Origin: Thiotrichales bacterium
Lineage (GTDB): Bacteria; Pseudomonadota; Gammaproteobacteria; UWMA-0217
Length of the DNA: 12,178 nucleotides
Direction: 5' to 3'
Assembly (NCBI GenBank): GCA_024763135.1
Contig: JANTGD010000070.1
Span: 1-12,178, forward strand
Shown: positions 6,258 to 12,178 of the stretch, piece after piece
Numbering within the stretch: position 1 is the stretch's first letter
Layout of the letters: each line of letters starts with the position of its first letter
The notes under the pieces: model-generated
Database searches by the model: none
What the model was told of the DNA's origin: nothing
What the model saw: only the letters and a program-made list of their open reading frames with translations
Made by a program: the position numbers and the translations under genes

Positions 6258-7385
6258 TTAGCGAAATACTCTGAGATACCACCATTCGAAGCCGCGTTTC
6301 ATCCAATGAAAGATTGACATGGAGGGTAGCATGATCGTTCGTTTTTCGGTCCGTGCGATGAGCATGCCTGAGTTATTGGCATCCACAATGCATACGAGTT
6401 CGGGTTTGTAAGTGTGCTCCGGAGGCTTACCTTCGAATTCCAGCATCAGGTTTCGTGCGGCTGCAGTGGCTTGCAGATCGGCCATGTGAGCTTGTTTGGG
6501 CAACCAGTCTGGGCCTGGAAAACTCCCTGAATCCCCGGCGACGTAGACTTTGTTCCAGCCATTGACCCGGCAGAACCGGTCGGCTTGGAGCAGGCCGCCT
6601 GGAGAGCGGGGTAATTCGGTGTTGTCAAACCAGGTGTTGCCGGTCATGCCGGGCATAAAAAGAATGAGATCTGCGGGAAACTCGCCTCCCTCACTCACCA
6701 CGCTGTGGTCGGTAAATTGTTTGAGCTTGTGCCCCAGATGCGTATCGATATCACGCTTTGCCATTTCTTTGAGCAGCGCATCGACGGCTTTCGGACCGAG
6801 CCGCGCGCCGGGTTTGGGCGCGGGTGAAAAGAACACCAGTTTAAAACGGTCCCGACGTTTCTCTTTACGCAGCTGTGAGTCGATCCCGAAGAGGAATTCG
6901 AACATGGGACCGCCACGCATGGCTGAGGGCTCTTTGGGGTTGCCTGCAAACCCAATTGCAATGGTCCCTCCCTGCATGGATTCGAGACGATCGCGAATGG
7001 CTTCACCGGCTTTGATGCCTTCACATGGGGTAATGGCGTGTTCGATACCCGGGAGTTTTTTCAAAAATCGTCCACCCGAGGCAATGATTAGTCCATCGTT
7101 GCTCACTTTTCCATTATCTGTGAGCAACGTACGCCCGGCGTCTTCGAGACCAACCGCCGAACCCTGGTGGTAACGAACATTGTGCTCGCGAAAGAAGTGC
7201 TCAAGATCGAGTTGCAAGTCTTCGGGTTTGCGTTTGCGCGAGGGCAGCCAAATAAGACTGGGCAGATAGACAAATGAGGCCCGAGGCGCAACGAGCGTTA
7301 TCTCGAGTTCAGCATCTGTCTCTCGCAGATGGCGCACGGCAGTCAGTGCAGCAAAACCCGCGCCGATGACAGTGACTTTATTCAT
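6258..7385 (-). CDS. SQR-like FAD-dependent pyridine nucleotide-disulfide oxidoreductase family protein
   Basis: The 375-residue flavoprotein has an N-terminal dinucleotide-binding motif, VIGAGFAALTAVRHL (6-20), a second FAD-contact block, VYVAGDSG (280-287), and the domain order of sulfide:quinone oxidoreductases and flavocytochrome c. Its end, FHWMKRGFEWWYLRVFR, is amphipathic and aromatic, as expected for monotopic membrane attachment near quinones. Cysteines sit at 121, 272 and 332; C121 and C332 correspond roughly to SQR active-site cysteines. At the central site, where SQRs usually have Cys before a GPxYEF-like block, this protein reads AMRGGPMFEF (155-164), so Arg157 appears to replace Cys. 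Sulfide oxidation is therefore uncertain, and another quinone or NAD(P)H dehydrogenase role is possible. ATG 7385 has AGGAAG (7397-7402) 11 bases upstream. No co-transcribed neighbour is visible. Confidence 0.75.
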   Translation of the reverse strand: MNKVTVIGAGFAALTAVRHLRETDAELEITLVAPRASFVYLPSLIWLPSRKRKPEDLQLDLEHFFREHNVRYHQGSAVGLEDAGRTLLTDNGKVSNDGLIIASGGRFLKKLPGIEHAITPCEGIKAGEAIRDRLESMQGGTIAIGFAGNPKEPSAMRGGPMFEFLFGIDSQLRKEKRRDRFKLVFFSPAPKPGARLGPKAVDALLKEMAKRDIDTHLGHKLKQFTDHSVVSEGGEFPADLILFMPGMTGNTWFDNTELPRSPGGLLQADRFCRVNGWNKVYVAGDSGSFPGPDWLPKQAHMADLQATAAARNLMLEFEGKPPEHTYKPELVCIVDANNSGMLIARTEKRTIMLPSMSIFHWMKRGFEWWYLRVFR

Positions 7386-7448
7386 AGTGGTCGATGCTTC
7401 CTGAAATTGAAAGTTTGGAGCGCGATAGTCGATGATCTCTGTTTAAGA

Positions 7449-7468
7449 ATCAATATCAATTATCAATC
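7449..7468. promoter_or_regulatory. ATCAAT triple repeat, candidate operator (Fur-like)
   Basis: Three ATCAAT units occur at 7449-7454, 7455-7460 and 7462-7467. On the strand of the SQR-like gene this reads GATTGATAATTGATATTGAT, which resembles the repeated GATAAT-type hexamers of Fur boxes. It lies about 64-83 bases upstream of ATG 7385. A TTGATT...GACTAT pair with 17-bp spacing downstream of it could be the promoter, but the match is weak. Regulator identity is inference. Confidence 0.3.
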
Positions 7469-7494
7469 GGGGGAGATAAGGCTCGAGTAGCTCA

Positions 7495-7660
7495 AGCTAG
7501 AAAAATCAAGTTGGATCACGAAAGTCCACGCAAGCCGCTGGCGCACACGGCAAACCAGGGAAATGTCTTATCACCAACAAGAGCCACGGGTTTTTCTGAG
7601 TCACCAAACACACTCATTGCTTACGCGCCTTTTTTCGCGCCCGTCTGATTTTTAAAGGTG
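7495..7660 (+). mobile_element. MITE-like element RC, full-length copy a
   Basis: This is a 166-bp element. One end reads AAAAATCAAGTTGGATCACG (7501-7520), followed by AAAGTCCACGCAAGCC. The other end is TTACGCGCCTTTTTTCGCGC (7621-7640), followed by CCGTCTGATTTTTAAAGG. The two ends are imperfect terminal inverted repeats. A near-equal-length copy lies inverted at 11738-11904 and shares blocks across its whole length, including GCAAGCC.CTGGCGCAC. No transposase gene is inside, and no clear target duplication is seen. Confidence 0.7.
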
Positions 7661-7670
7661 CAGATGGAAG

Positions 7671-7925
7671 TCAGTGGTGACAGCTGCGCCACAGGCCCAG
7701 GGGGGAAGTTAGACGGCACTGGCGCGAGGCTGCGCTGGTTTGCTGCGTTAGTCCACCCAACCATTGCTCGGTGAGTAACAGGATGCCATCACCGATCAGC
7801 GCGCTGAATATCAGCACCAGGCTGAACCACCATGCAATCAACCAGCTGGGATAAACCATGGCCGGGTAGGCGGTGGCTAAAGCCAGCAGGAGGACGACAT
7901 GCATGGGGGTGTGTGGAAGGATCAT
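7671..7925 (-). CDS. Hypothetical small membrane protein (doubtful)
   Basis: This is an 84-codon frame with two hydrophobic stretches (about residues 8-24 and 29-51, joined by a short loop containing PSW) that could be a membrane hairpin. Its tail is polar and low-complexity, ending SPLGLWRSCHH. I recognise no family. ATG 7925 has no good ribosome binding site. The frame is bracketed on both sides by RC elements (7495-7660 and 7970-8052), and its 3' end lies 10 bp from one of them. It may be a degraded or truncated membrane protein gene rather than a working one. Confidence 0.3.
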   Translation of the reverse strand: MILPHTPMHVVLLLALATAYPAMVYPSWLIAWWFSLVLIFSALIGDGILLLTEQWLGGLTQQTSAASRQCRLTSPLGLWRSCHH

Positions 7926-7969
7926 ATTCTTTAGGACCTAAACCTCAAGGCAAAGTTCCTAAGCGTATT

Positions 7970-8052
7970 ATCCTAAAAACCTCAGTTGGGCGCAAAAAAG
8001 ACGCGTAAGATTTTGGTGTGGATTTTTGTGATCCAACTGAGGTTTTTAGGAT
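7970..8052. mobile_element. Short MITE RC, 83 bp with perfect 20-bp ends and TATT duplication
   Basis: The left end ATCCTAAAAACCTCAGTTGG (7970-7989) is perfectly inverted at 8033-8052. The same four bases, TATT, flank both sides (7966-7969 and 8053-8056), which fits a 4-bp target site duplication. Internal blocks GGCGCAAAAAAGACGCGTAAG-like on one side and the complement of GGATCACAAAAATCCAC on the other match the two ends of the 166-167 bp RC copies, so this is an internally deleted form. It is too short to encode a transposase. Confidence 0.85.
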
Positions 8053-8056
8053 TATT

Positions 8057-8293
8057 GACCCGGCGCCATATTCAGAGTCTCAGGCATTTCCCCTATCAAG
8101 GCACATGCCGCAGGCAATGGTCGCTTCCCTGGCAAGGCAGGCTAGGCCGAGAGGAGGGATGGCTGAGGTTCCTAACCGATTGATTTGTGAAGACAGGCTG
8201 TGCTGAACACGACATATTAGGGTGCCGGGTTAATAGTGCCGCTGCTTGCGCTGCCATAGTGGCTGGCGCTGTGGGTCTCGATTGTTACTGGGC
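8057..8293. other. Intergenic DNA downstream of apaH, no feature recognised
   Basis: About 240 bp between the short RC element and the apaH stop. I see no RNA gene, no convincing terminator and no coding frame with family features. Confidence 0.4.
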
Positions 8294-9124
8294 TTAAAGT
8301 GGTTTCAATGCGCCTTTGCATTGGTGTTGAATCGGCTGTCCCGCTTCAGGGTCGAGCGCGTAAGCCGTGAGCCGACCCCCCCAGACACAACCGGTGTCCA
8401 GACCCAGCACATTGTGCGTATTCACAAATCCCAGCGTGGACCAATGTCCAAATACAATGCGTTTTTTGCGACTACGCCGATTCGGCATGAGAAACCAGGG
8501 CTTGAGGCCGTTCATCACCACCTTGGGACCCATTTTGTGTTCGAAATCCAAGCGGGCATCGGGATCGCAATAGCGCATCCGTGTGAATGCATTGGTAATG
8601 AAGCGCAAGCGCTCCATGCCTTGCAGATCGGGTTGCCATTGATTGGGGGTGTTGCCATACATCTGAGCAAGAAATTCATGGAACAGGGGGCCTTGCAGCA
8701 CAATCTCGACCTCGCGTGCCAGTTGGCGCGCTTTTTTCACGGTCCATCGCGGGTAAAGGCCAGCGTGAACGAGAGCTGTTTTTAGGGGTTTATCGTAGTG
8801 GATCAGCGGTCGATGACGGATCCATGCGAGCAACTCTGATGAATCCGGTGCATTAAGTATGGCGGCCAGCGTATCTTTCTTTTTCATTGGCCGGATACCA
8901 TGGCTCACACTGAGCAGATGCAGGTCATGGTTGCCCAGCACGGTGACAGCTGCAGGGCCTAATGTTTTAATAAAGCGCAGCGTTTCCAGTGATCGATGCC
9001 CACGATTGACGAGATCACCCACAAACCATAGGCGATCCAGCGCGGGGTCGAATCGAATTTGGTCCAGCAAGCGTCGCAACTCGTCGTAGCAACCCTGAAT
9101 GTCACCAATCGCATAGAGTGTCAT
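8294..9124 (-). CDS. apaH: Bis(5'-nucleosyl)-tetraphosphatase, symmetrical
   Basis: The 276-residue enzyme hydrolyses Ap4A symmetrically to two ADP, and also decaps Np4-RNA in enterobacteria, in the cytosol. Calcineurin-like metallophosphatase motifs are intact: GDIQG (residues 7-11), GDLVNRG (36-42), GNHD (64-67), VHAGLYP (119-125) and FGHWS (225-229), followed by GLDTGCVWGG (241-250). The open frame extends upstream to 9226, but family members begin at the MxTYAIGDIQG-type segment, so ATG 9124 is chosen; the longer start would also overlap apaG. It lies 37 bp downstream of apaG in the conserved rsmA-apaG-apaH order. The ribosome binding site is weak, which suggests translational coupling or a shared transcript. 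Confidence 0.95.
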   Translation of the reverse strand: MTLYAIGDIQGCYDELRRLLDQIRFDPALDRLWFVGDLVNRGHRSLETLRFIKTLGPAAVTVLGNHDLHLLSVSHGIRPMKKKDTLAAILNAPDSSELLAWIRHRPLIHYDKPLKTALVHAGLYPRWTVKKARQLAREVEIVLQGPLFHEFLAQMYGNTPNQWQPDLQGMERLRFITNAFTRMRYCDPDARLDFEHKMGPKVVMNGLKPWFLMPNRRSRKKRIVFGHWSTLGFVNTHNVLGLDTGCVWGGRLTAYALDPEAGQPIQHQCKGALKPL

Positions 9125-9161
9125 CTGTTTTAACTGGTCGCGCGGTTGAGCGGAAGTCGCC

Positions 9162-9545
9162 TTAATGGAGTGTTTGTGGTCCCGACAGCGTAAATGGATG
9201 GATTTCCGCAGTGATCTGTTCGCCATCGTCGGTCACCATCTGATAGCTCCCTTCCATGACGCCCATTGGGGTTTCCAACATGGTACCGCTGGTGTATTGA
9301 AACCCTTCACCGGGTTTCAGATACGGCTGTTCTCCCACCACGCCGTCGCCCTCGACTTCCTGTACCTTGCCGTTTGAGTCCGTGATGATCCAATGTCGCG
9401 TCATCAGGCGGGCGGCCTTTTCCCCGTGATTTTCGATGGTAACGGTGTAGGCGAAGACGAATCGCGATTTATCCGGCGCAGATTCGGATGGCAGATAGAT
9501 GCTTTCTACCTTTACATCGATAGGGTCATTGGTTTTTTCATTCAT
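9162..9545 (-). CDS. apaG: Co2+/Mg2+ efflux protein ApaG
   Basis: The 127-residue protein matches ApaG in length and signature: RHWIITDSNGKVQEVEGDGVVGEQP (50-74, quoted as landmarks RHWIITD and GDGVVGEQP) and GFQYTSGTMLETPMGVMEGS (81-100). ApaG has an immunoglobulin-like beta fold. The gene is linked to cobalt resistance and magnesium handling in Salmonella, and its molecular function is still unclear. The open frame continues to 9782, but the extra 79 residues lack family similarity, so ATG 9545 is used. Only a loose purine stretch precedes it. It follows rsmA with a gap of about 300 bp, longer than in enterobacteria. Confidence 0.92.
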   Translation of the reverse strand: MNEKTNDPIDVKVESIYLPSESAPDKSRFVFAYTVTIENHGEKAARLMTRHWIITDSNGKVQEVEGDGVVGEQPYLKPGEGFQYTSGTMLETPMGVMEGSYQMVTDDGEQITAEIHPFTLSGPQTLH

Positions 9546-9849
9546 AGCAAGGTGGTTCTCTTCGGATCGATGGGTGCGGCAATTGCCCGGAAACAGCGCC
9601 AAAACATATAGATTGATGCATGGTCCGATGCGTGCCGGCTTATTGTAGCGCCAAATAGGAAAGACACGAAGCCGGTATTGCGCAGTCGGCTGAGATTCTA
9701 TGTGCTTGTCCAAGGCCAGATCACTGACAGTGAATGCGTAGATTTTGGCCGCTTTGCCTGTCTCTATGGGTTGTCTGAGCAAATACCCCTGCTATTGGTA
9801 TCAGTGAGCCGATAAAATGGTCGCAGCACGATATTTTCCTGCACGCGTT
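9546..9849. other. Gap between rsmA and apaG, no gene recognised
   Basis: About 300 bp separate the rsmA stop from the apaG start. The minus-strand frame here is continuous with apaG but shows no family features. No terminator hairpin or repeat element was found. The length leaves room for a separate apaG promoter, but I cannot identify one. Confidence 0.4.
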
Positions 9850-10644
9850 TTAGTCACCGATGGGCGCGGAGCTGCGACTGTTGCTCAGTCGGACGAAATC
9901 CTCGATGGTCAGTTGTTCCGGGCGCAGTCCCGGGTCGATCGCCGCGGCGTTAAAATCAAGGTGGGTTAGTAGTGGTTGTAGACTCTTGCGTAGTGTTTTA
10001 CGCCGTTGTGCAAATGCTGCTTGCACCACACGCTCAAACAGTGGTTCATCAACTGCGACATGTCGTTGAGGCTGAAAAGGTGTGAGCCGAACAAAGCTCG
10101 ATGCAACTTTGGGCGGCGGTTTGAATGCCCCTGGCGCGACATCGAACAGGGGTTCGACGGCACAGCGATATTGCACCATGACGGACAAACGACCAAAGGT
10201 TTTACTGCCCGGAGCGGCAGCCAGGCGTTCCACCACTTCTTTTTGCAGTAAGAAGTGCATGTCTTCGATGGCACTGGCTTGCGCGAGCAGATGAAAAATC
10301 AGTGGGGTCGATATGTTATACGGTAGGTTGCCAACAACTCTTAGCGGCTGGCCCTGTGAGGACAATTGCGTAAAATCGAACCGCAGTGCATCCACATTGT
10401 GAAGTGTAAGTGCTCCCCACGGTGCGGCCGCTGTTTGGAGGGGGGCAAGTAAATCCCGGTCCAGCTCAATGGCGGTGAGTCTGTGCGCTGCTTTTAGTAG
10501 CGGCAACGTCAGCGCACCCTGCCCAGGACCGATTTCTACTAACTGTTGATCGGCACGCGGGGCAATCGCCCTGACCATTTTTTCGAGAATGTTCGGGTCG
10601 TGCAAAAAGTGCTGGCCAAAGCGTTTTCTGGGGCGGTGGTTCAA
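9850..10644 (-). CDS. rsmA: 16S rRNA (adenine1518-N6/adenine1519-N6)-dimethyltransferase
   Basis: RsmA (KsgA) dimethylates two adjacent adenines in the helix 45 loop of 16S rRNA during late 30S assembly, using S-adenosylmethionine. The 264-residue protein has RKRFGQHFL (6-14), SAM motif I EIGPGQGALT (37-46), acidic motif II AIELD (58-62), the catalytic NLPYNIS (106-112) and the C-terminal RRKTLRKSL helix typical of the family. The start appears to be TTG 10644: upstream in-frame codons contain no ATG or GTG before a TGA, and GAGAAG sits only three bases before the TTG. apaG and apaH follow. The surA-pdxA genes often found upstream are missing; repeat RB copy 2 lies there instead. Confidence 0.95.
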   Translation of the reverse strand: MNHRPRKRFGQHFLHDPNILEKMVRAIAPRADQQLVEIGPGQGALTLPLLKAAHRLTAIELDRDLLAPLQTAAAPWGALTLHNVDALRFDFTQLSSQGQPLRVVGNLPYNISTPLIFHLLAQASAIEDMHFLLQKEVVERLAAAPGSKTFGRLSVMVQYRCAVEPLFDVAPGAFKPPPKVASSFVRLTPFQPQRHVAVDEPLFERVVQAAFAQRRKTLRKSLQPLLTHLDFNAAAIDPGLRPEQLTIEDFVRLSNSRSSAPIGD

Positions 10645-10685
10645 AGGCTTCTCATAGACTGGCGGATTAATACCCGAGACTGATC

Positions 10686-10936
10686 ACTCAAGTTTCGGAG
10701 TGCGTAGCCCCCGTCTCCCCCGGGAGGGTGTCGCAAAAGTCCGTCCAGGACTTTGCCTCACGCGGAAAGGAAAAGGTGTGGTTTTTTCCTTTCCTCACAG
10801 GGAGGATGGGGTGAGGGGATTCTAAGCGGGAATGCTTTGATTGAATGCATTCCCACATCCTGTCCTTCTTTCCGAGAGAGAAGGAACGCTCTAATTCAGT
10901 GTGTATTGGTATTTAAACCCCGAAATTTGAGTTATA
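10686..10936 (+). repeat. Intergenic repeat RB, copy 2
   Basis: The left end ACTCAAGTTTCGGAGTGCGT (10686-10705) and right end (10892-10936, containing ATTTAAACCCCGAAATTTGAG) match RB copy 1 in the same orientation and form imperfect terminal inverted repeats. The core at 10742-10799 is inverted relative to copy 1. An extra segment not in copy 1 carries a perfect 8-bp hairpin, GGGAATGC (10828-10835) with GCATTCCC (10847-10854), inside AGGATG/CATCCT arms. It lies 42 bp upstream of rsmA and may carry or disrupt its promoter. Confidence 0.7.
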
Positions 10937-11165
10937 ACGCTGCCCCACAGGGATGTCCAGCCAGGGAATCAATTGAGTTGATGTTATGAAGCTCAACGGG
11001 TTTAGTTGTGCTCGCGTATCCGGCTTCCCCTAGCCGGGTGCGTTGACAGAAGATTGAGCCGTCTGGTCAGGTGAGCGCCTGTCAATCCCCAGAGGGTGCC
11101 GCCGCGATCGGAAACCGCTGGGCAATGCCGGTCGCCTGCTCGCGAGTCGCGCTGGTGTTCTCAAT
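10937..11165. other. GC-rich structured intergenic DNA
   Basis: No supported gene is present. Visible hairpins are CCGGCT/AGCCGG (11020-11025 with 11032-11037), TTGACAG/CTGTCAA (start near 11043 and end near 11094), and GCGATCGG/CCGGTCGC (11104-11111 with 11128-11135, one G-T pair). They lie downstream of the minus-strand gene ending at 11215 and could act in termination or form part of another repeat. Confidence 0.4.
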
Positions 11166-11217
11166 CTCGTTATGGGTAACGACTCCGCGAGTAGTCAAAA
11201 AATGAAGTAACTGATCA
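11166..11217 (-). repeat. Partial copy of repeat RA (tail only), inverted
   Basis: Read on the minus strand, this stretch gives CTGATCAGTTACTTCATT, then TTTTGACTACTCGCGGAGTC and GTTACC. It matches the tail of RA copies 1 and 2 (CAGTTACTTCATT, TTTGACAACTCGCGGAGTAG). The inverted-repeat head of RA is absent. Its first bases include the stop codon of the adjacent gene (11215-11217). Confidence 0.65.
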
Positions 11218-11628
11218 GCGGTATTCGCGCAGGTGTTCGGGGCGGGGATCTCGGCAGCCGTGTTCGATTTGAGTGTAGCGATGCGCGAAAATCTTGGTGG
11301 CGCAGCCTTGGGCGCAGATGGTATGTGTCAAGCCCATGCGGCTACGTTCATTCTCTTCGGTGTAGTGGTATAGGGCGCGTTTCAAACGGATCAGCAGGCT
11401 GTTGTCGAGATGGAAGCCTACTTCGGACAATGCGGTCTCCAATGCGGTGAGACAGACGCGCTGAAGATTGTAGCTAAGACGCAGGGTATGGTCGTTGAGT
11501 TTCTCGGTATGTAGGACACCTCTGGCGTTGTGCAACCACGCTAATGCGGCGTCAATGTCATGCTCCGGAGCCAGGGGGCCACGTAAGCGGATTTCTCGAG
11601 TTTTTATGGGCGGGTTGGCTTCGACCAT
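11215..11628 (-). CDS. Conserved hypothetical protein, possible HMA-like N-terminal fold
   Basis: The function is not recognised. Residues about 10-76 of the 137-residue protein follow the beta-alpha-beta-beta-alpha-beta pattern of heavy-metal-associated (ferredoxin-like) domains: REIRLRG, a helix ending ALAWLHNARGV, THE two strands around TLRLSYNL, a helix LTALETALSEVGFHL. The CxxC metal motif of true HMA domains is absent. A basic, amphipathic helix LIRLKRALYHYTEENERSR (79-97) is followed by a cysteine-containing tail with Cys105, Cys109 and Cys125 and an HGCRDPRPEH segment (123-132). I have a general impression of similar proteins in sulfur-oxidising gammaproteobacteria but cannot confirm it. 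ATG 11628 lacks a clear ribosome binding site. The stop codon lies within an RA repeat fragment. Confidence 0.65.
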   Translation of the reverse strand: MVEANPPIKTREIRLRGPLAPEHDIDAALAWLHNARGVLHTEKLNDHTLRLSYNLQRVCLTALETALSEVGFHLDNSLLIRLKRALYHYTEENERSRMGLTHTICAQGCATKIFAHRYTQIEHGCRDPRPEHLREYR

Positions 11629-11737
11629 TGCATAGACAACCTAATGCGTACTGTACTCTTTGGGCAGGCTCCAGCGATGCGATACGCACTGGTTTTGTTT
11701 CAGGCCATGGGCCTGCTCGGTGGCTGATTCTTGTTTT

Positions 11738-11904
11738 ATCATAAAAAGATTACTGGGGCGCGAAAAAGATGCGTCAGTCCTTGCTGTGCAAGGTGAAACA
11801 GGAAAACGCGTGGTCACCCAATCAGTAATGAGAGCGTTTTCTGTTTCGCCTGGTGCGCCAGAGGCTTGCATGAACTTTCGTGATCCAAGTGATTTTTCTA
11901 AGTT
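11738..11904 (-). mobile_element. MITE-like element RC, full-length copy d (inverted)
   Basis: This is a 167-bp element. Its plus-strand start, ATCATAAAAAGATTACTGGG (11738-11757), and the following 20 bases align to the first 40 bases of the short RC element at about 31 of 40 positions by eye. Read on the minus strand, the other end AAAAATCACTTGGATCACGA, then AAGTTCATGCAAGCC, matches copy a at 7501 onward. No transposase lies inside, and flanking bases TTTT and TATA do not match as a duplication. It lies upstream of the small-protein gene at 11628. Confidence 0.7.
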
Positions 11905-12178
11905 TATAGCACTACCTTCTAAGACAATCTATAGTCAAGCCTCATTTAGCGGGTCTCCGGGCGCTGAAACGCAAGCGGCGCCTTGATCCGTAACATCTGG
12001 CTTGCTACTGCCGGGTGATCCGGAAAGCGGCCATCCACGTTGATACGCTGTTTGCGAAGGGAGCAACCATTTTCCGCATGGCCCACTAGTACACCGCCAA
12101 GCCCAAACTGTCTGTATCAGTGAGTCATCAAGGGGTTAGATGTGGTTTTGTTTTTATGAATCATAGTGGTCCTATGGT
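11905..12178. other. Window end, no gene recognised
   Basis: About 270 bp with no open frame showing family features, no RNA gene and no recognised repeat. A short minus-strand frame from near 12165 (MIHKNKTTSN) stops after about 15 codons. Confidence 0.4.

Noticed and set aside
9125..9226. N-terminal extension of the apaH frame
   Set aside because: ApaH proteins begin just before the GDIQG motif; the extension would overlap apaG.
9546..9782. N-terminal extension of the apaG frame
   Set aside because: The extra 79 residues do not fit ApaG, whose members start close to the MNEKTND position used here.
11090..11214. Minus-strand open frame reading NEIENTSATREQATGIAQ
   Set aside because: It has a plausible-looking composition but no start codon with ribosome binding site, overlaps the RA fragment and stops after about 40 codons.
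11641..11871. Minus-strand open frame of 76 codons
   Set aside because: It is also largely inside RC copy d. Copy a has an early stop in the corresponding frame, so coding is not conserved between copies.
11660..11986. Plus-strand open frame of 108 codons
   Set aside because: It runs across RC copy d and its inverted repeats, has no ribosome binding site and shows no protein-family pattern; it is better explained as repeat DNA.
1..12178. CRISPR array, defence island, toxin-antitoxin pair or prophage
   Set aside because: There are no regularly spaced identical repeats, and no Cas, restriction, toxin, integrase or phage structural proteins among the frames; the repeats seen are dispersed and palindromic.

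Overview
The window reads as chromosomal DNA from a gammaproteobacterium of moderate GC content. The main evidence is the rsmA-apaG-apaH cluster in its usual gammaproteobacterial order, a PilW/PilF-type pilotin, a YfaZ-type outer membrane protein, DUF1415 and a YdcH-like DUF465 protein. A sulfide:quinone-reductase-like flavoprotein would fit a sulfur-oxidising lineage, but this is not proven. There are no tRNAs, rRNAs, CRISPR arrays, prophage genes, intact transposases or recognisable defence systems.

Layout. 1-248: a long palindromic element and otherwise empty DNA. 249-1904: a DUF1415 gene converging on a PilW-like lipoprotein gene that carries an added C-terminal SPOR domain. 2023-3393: a small YdcH-like gene followed by a GT-B-fold glycosyltransferase-like gene. 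3551-4123: a YfaZ-like outer membrane protein. 4166-4550: two unrelated intergenic repeats back to back. 4661-5787: a two-gene thiol/peroxide-related pair (OsmC-like, then an AhpC/TSA-thioredoxin-like protein), closed by a second copy of the first repeat. 6010-6210: a strongly structured stretch between convergent genes. 6258-7385: the SQR-like flavoprotein. 7495-8052: a MITE-like element, a doubtful 84-residue membrane ORF, and an 83-bp relative of the same MITE with perfect ends and a target duplication. 8294-10644: apaH, apaG and rsmA on the minus strand. 10686-11217: a second copy of the other repeat, GC-rich hairpins and a partial copy of the first repeat. 11215-11628: a conserved-looking small protein of unknown function with a possible HMA-like fold. 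11738-11904: an inverted full-length copy of the MITE.

The genes are mostly housekeeping or envelope and redox accessory genes. What stands out is the intergenic DNA: at least three families of non-coding repeats (called RA, RB and RC here), each with two or more copies and inverted-repeat structure. RB shows an in-place inversion of its core between copies. RC shows full-length and half-length forms. RA copies bracket the OsmC/thioredoxin-like pair as direct repeats, and one RA fragment supplies the stop codon of the small protein at 11215. No coding system in the window looks wholly novel. The best protein-level oddities are the PilW-SPOR fusion, the apparent loss of a catalytic cysteine in the SQR-like protein, and the small cysteine-bearing protein.
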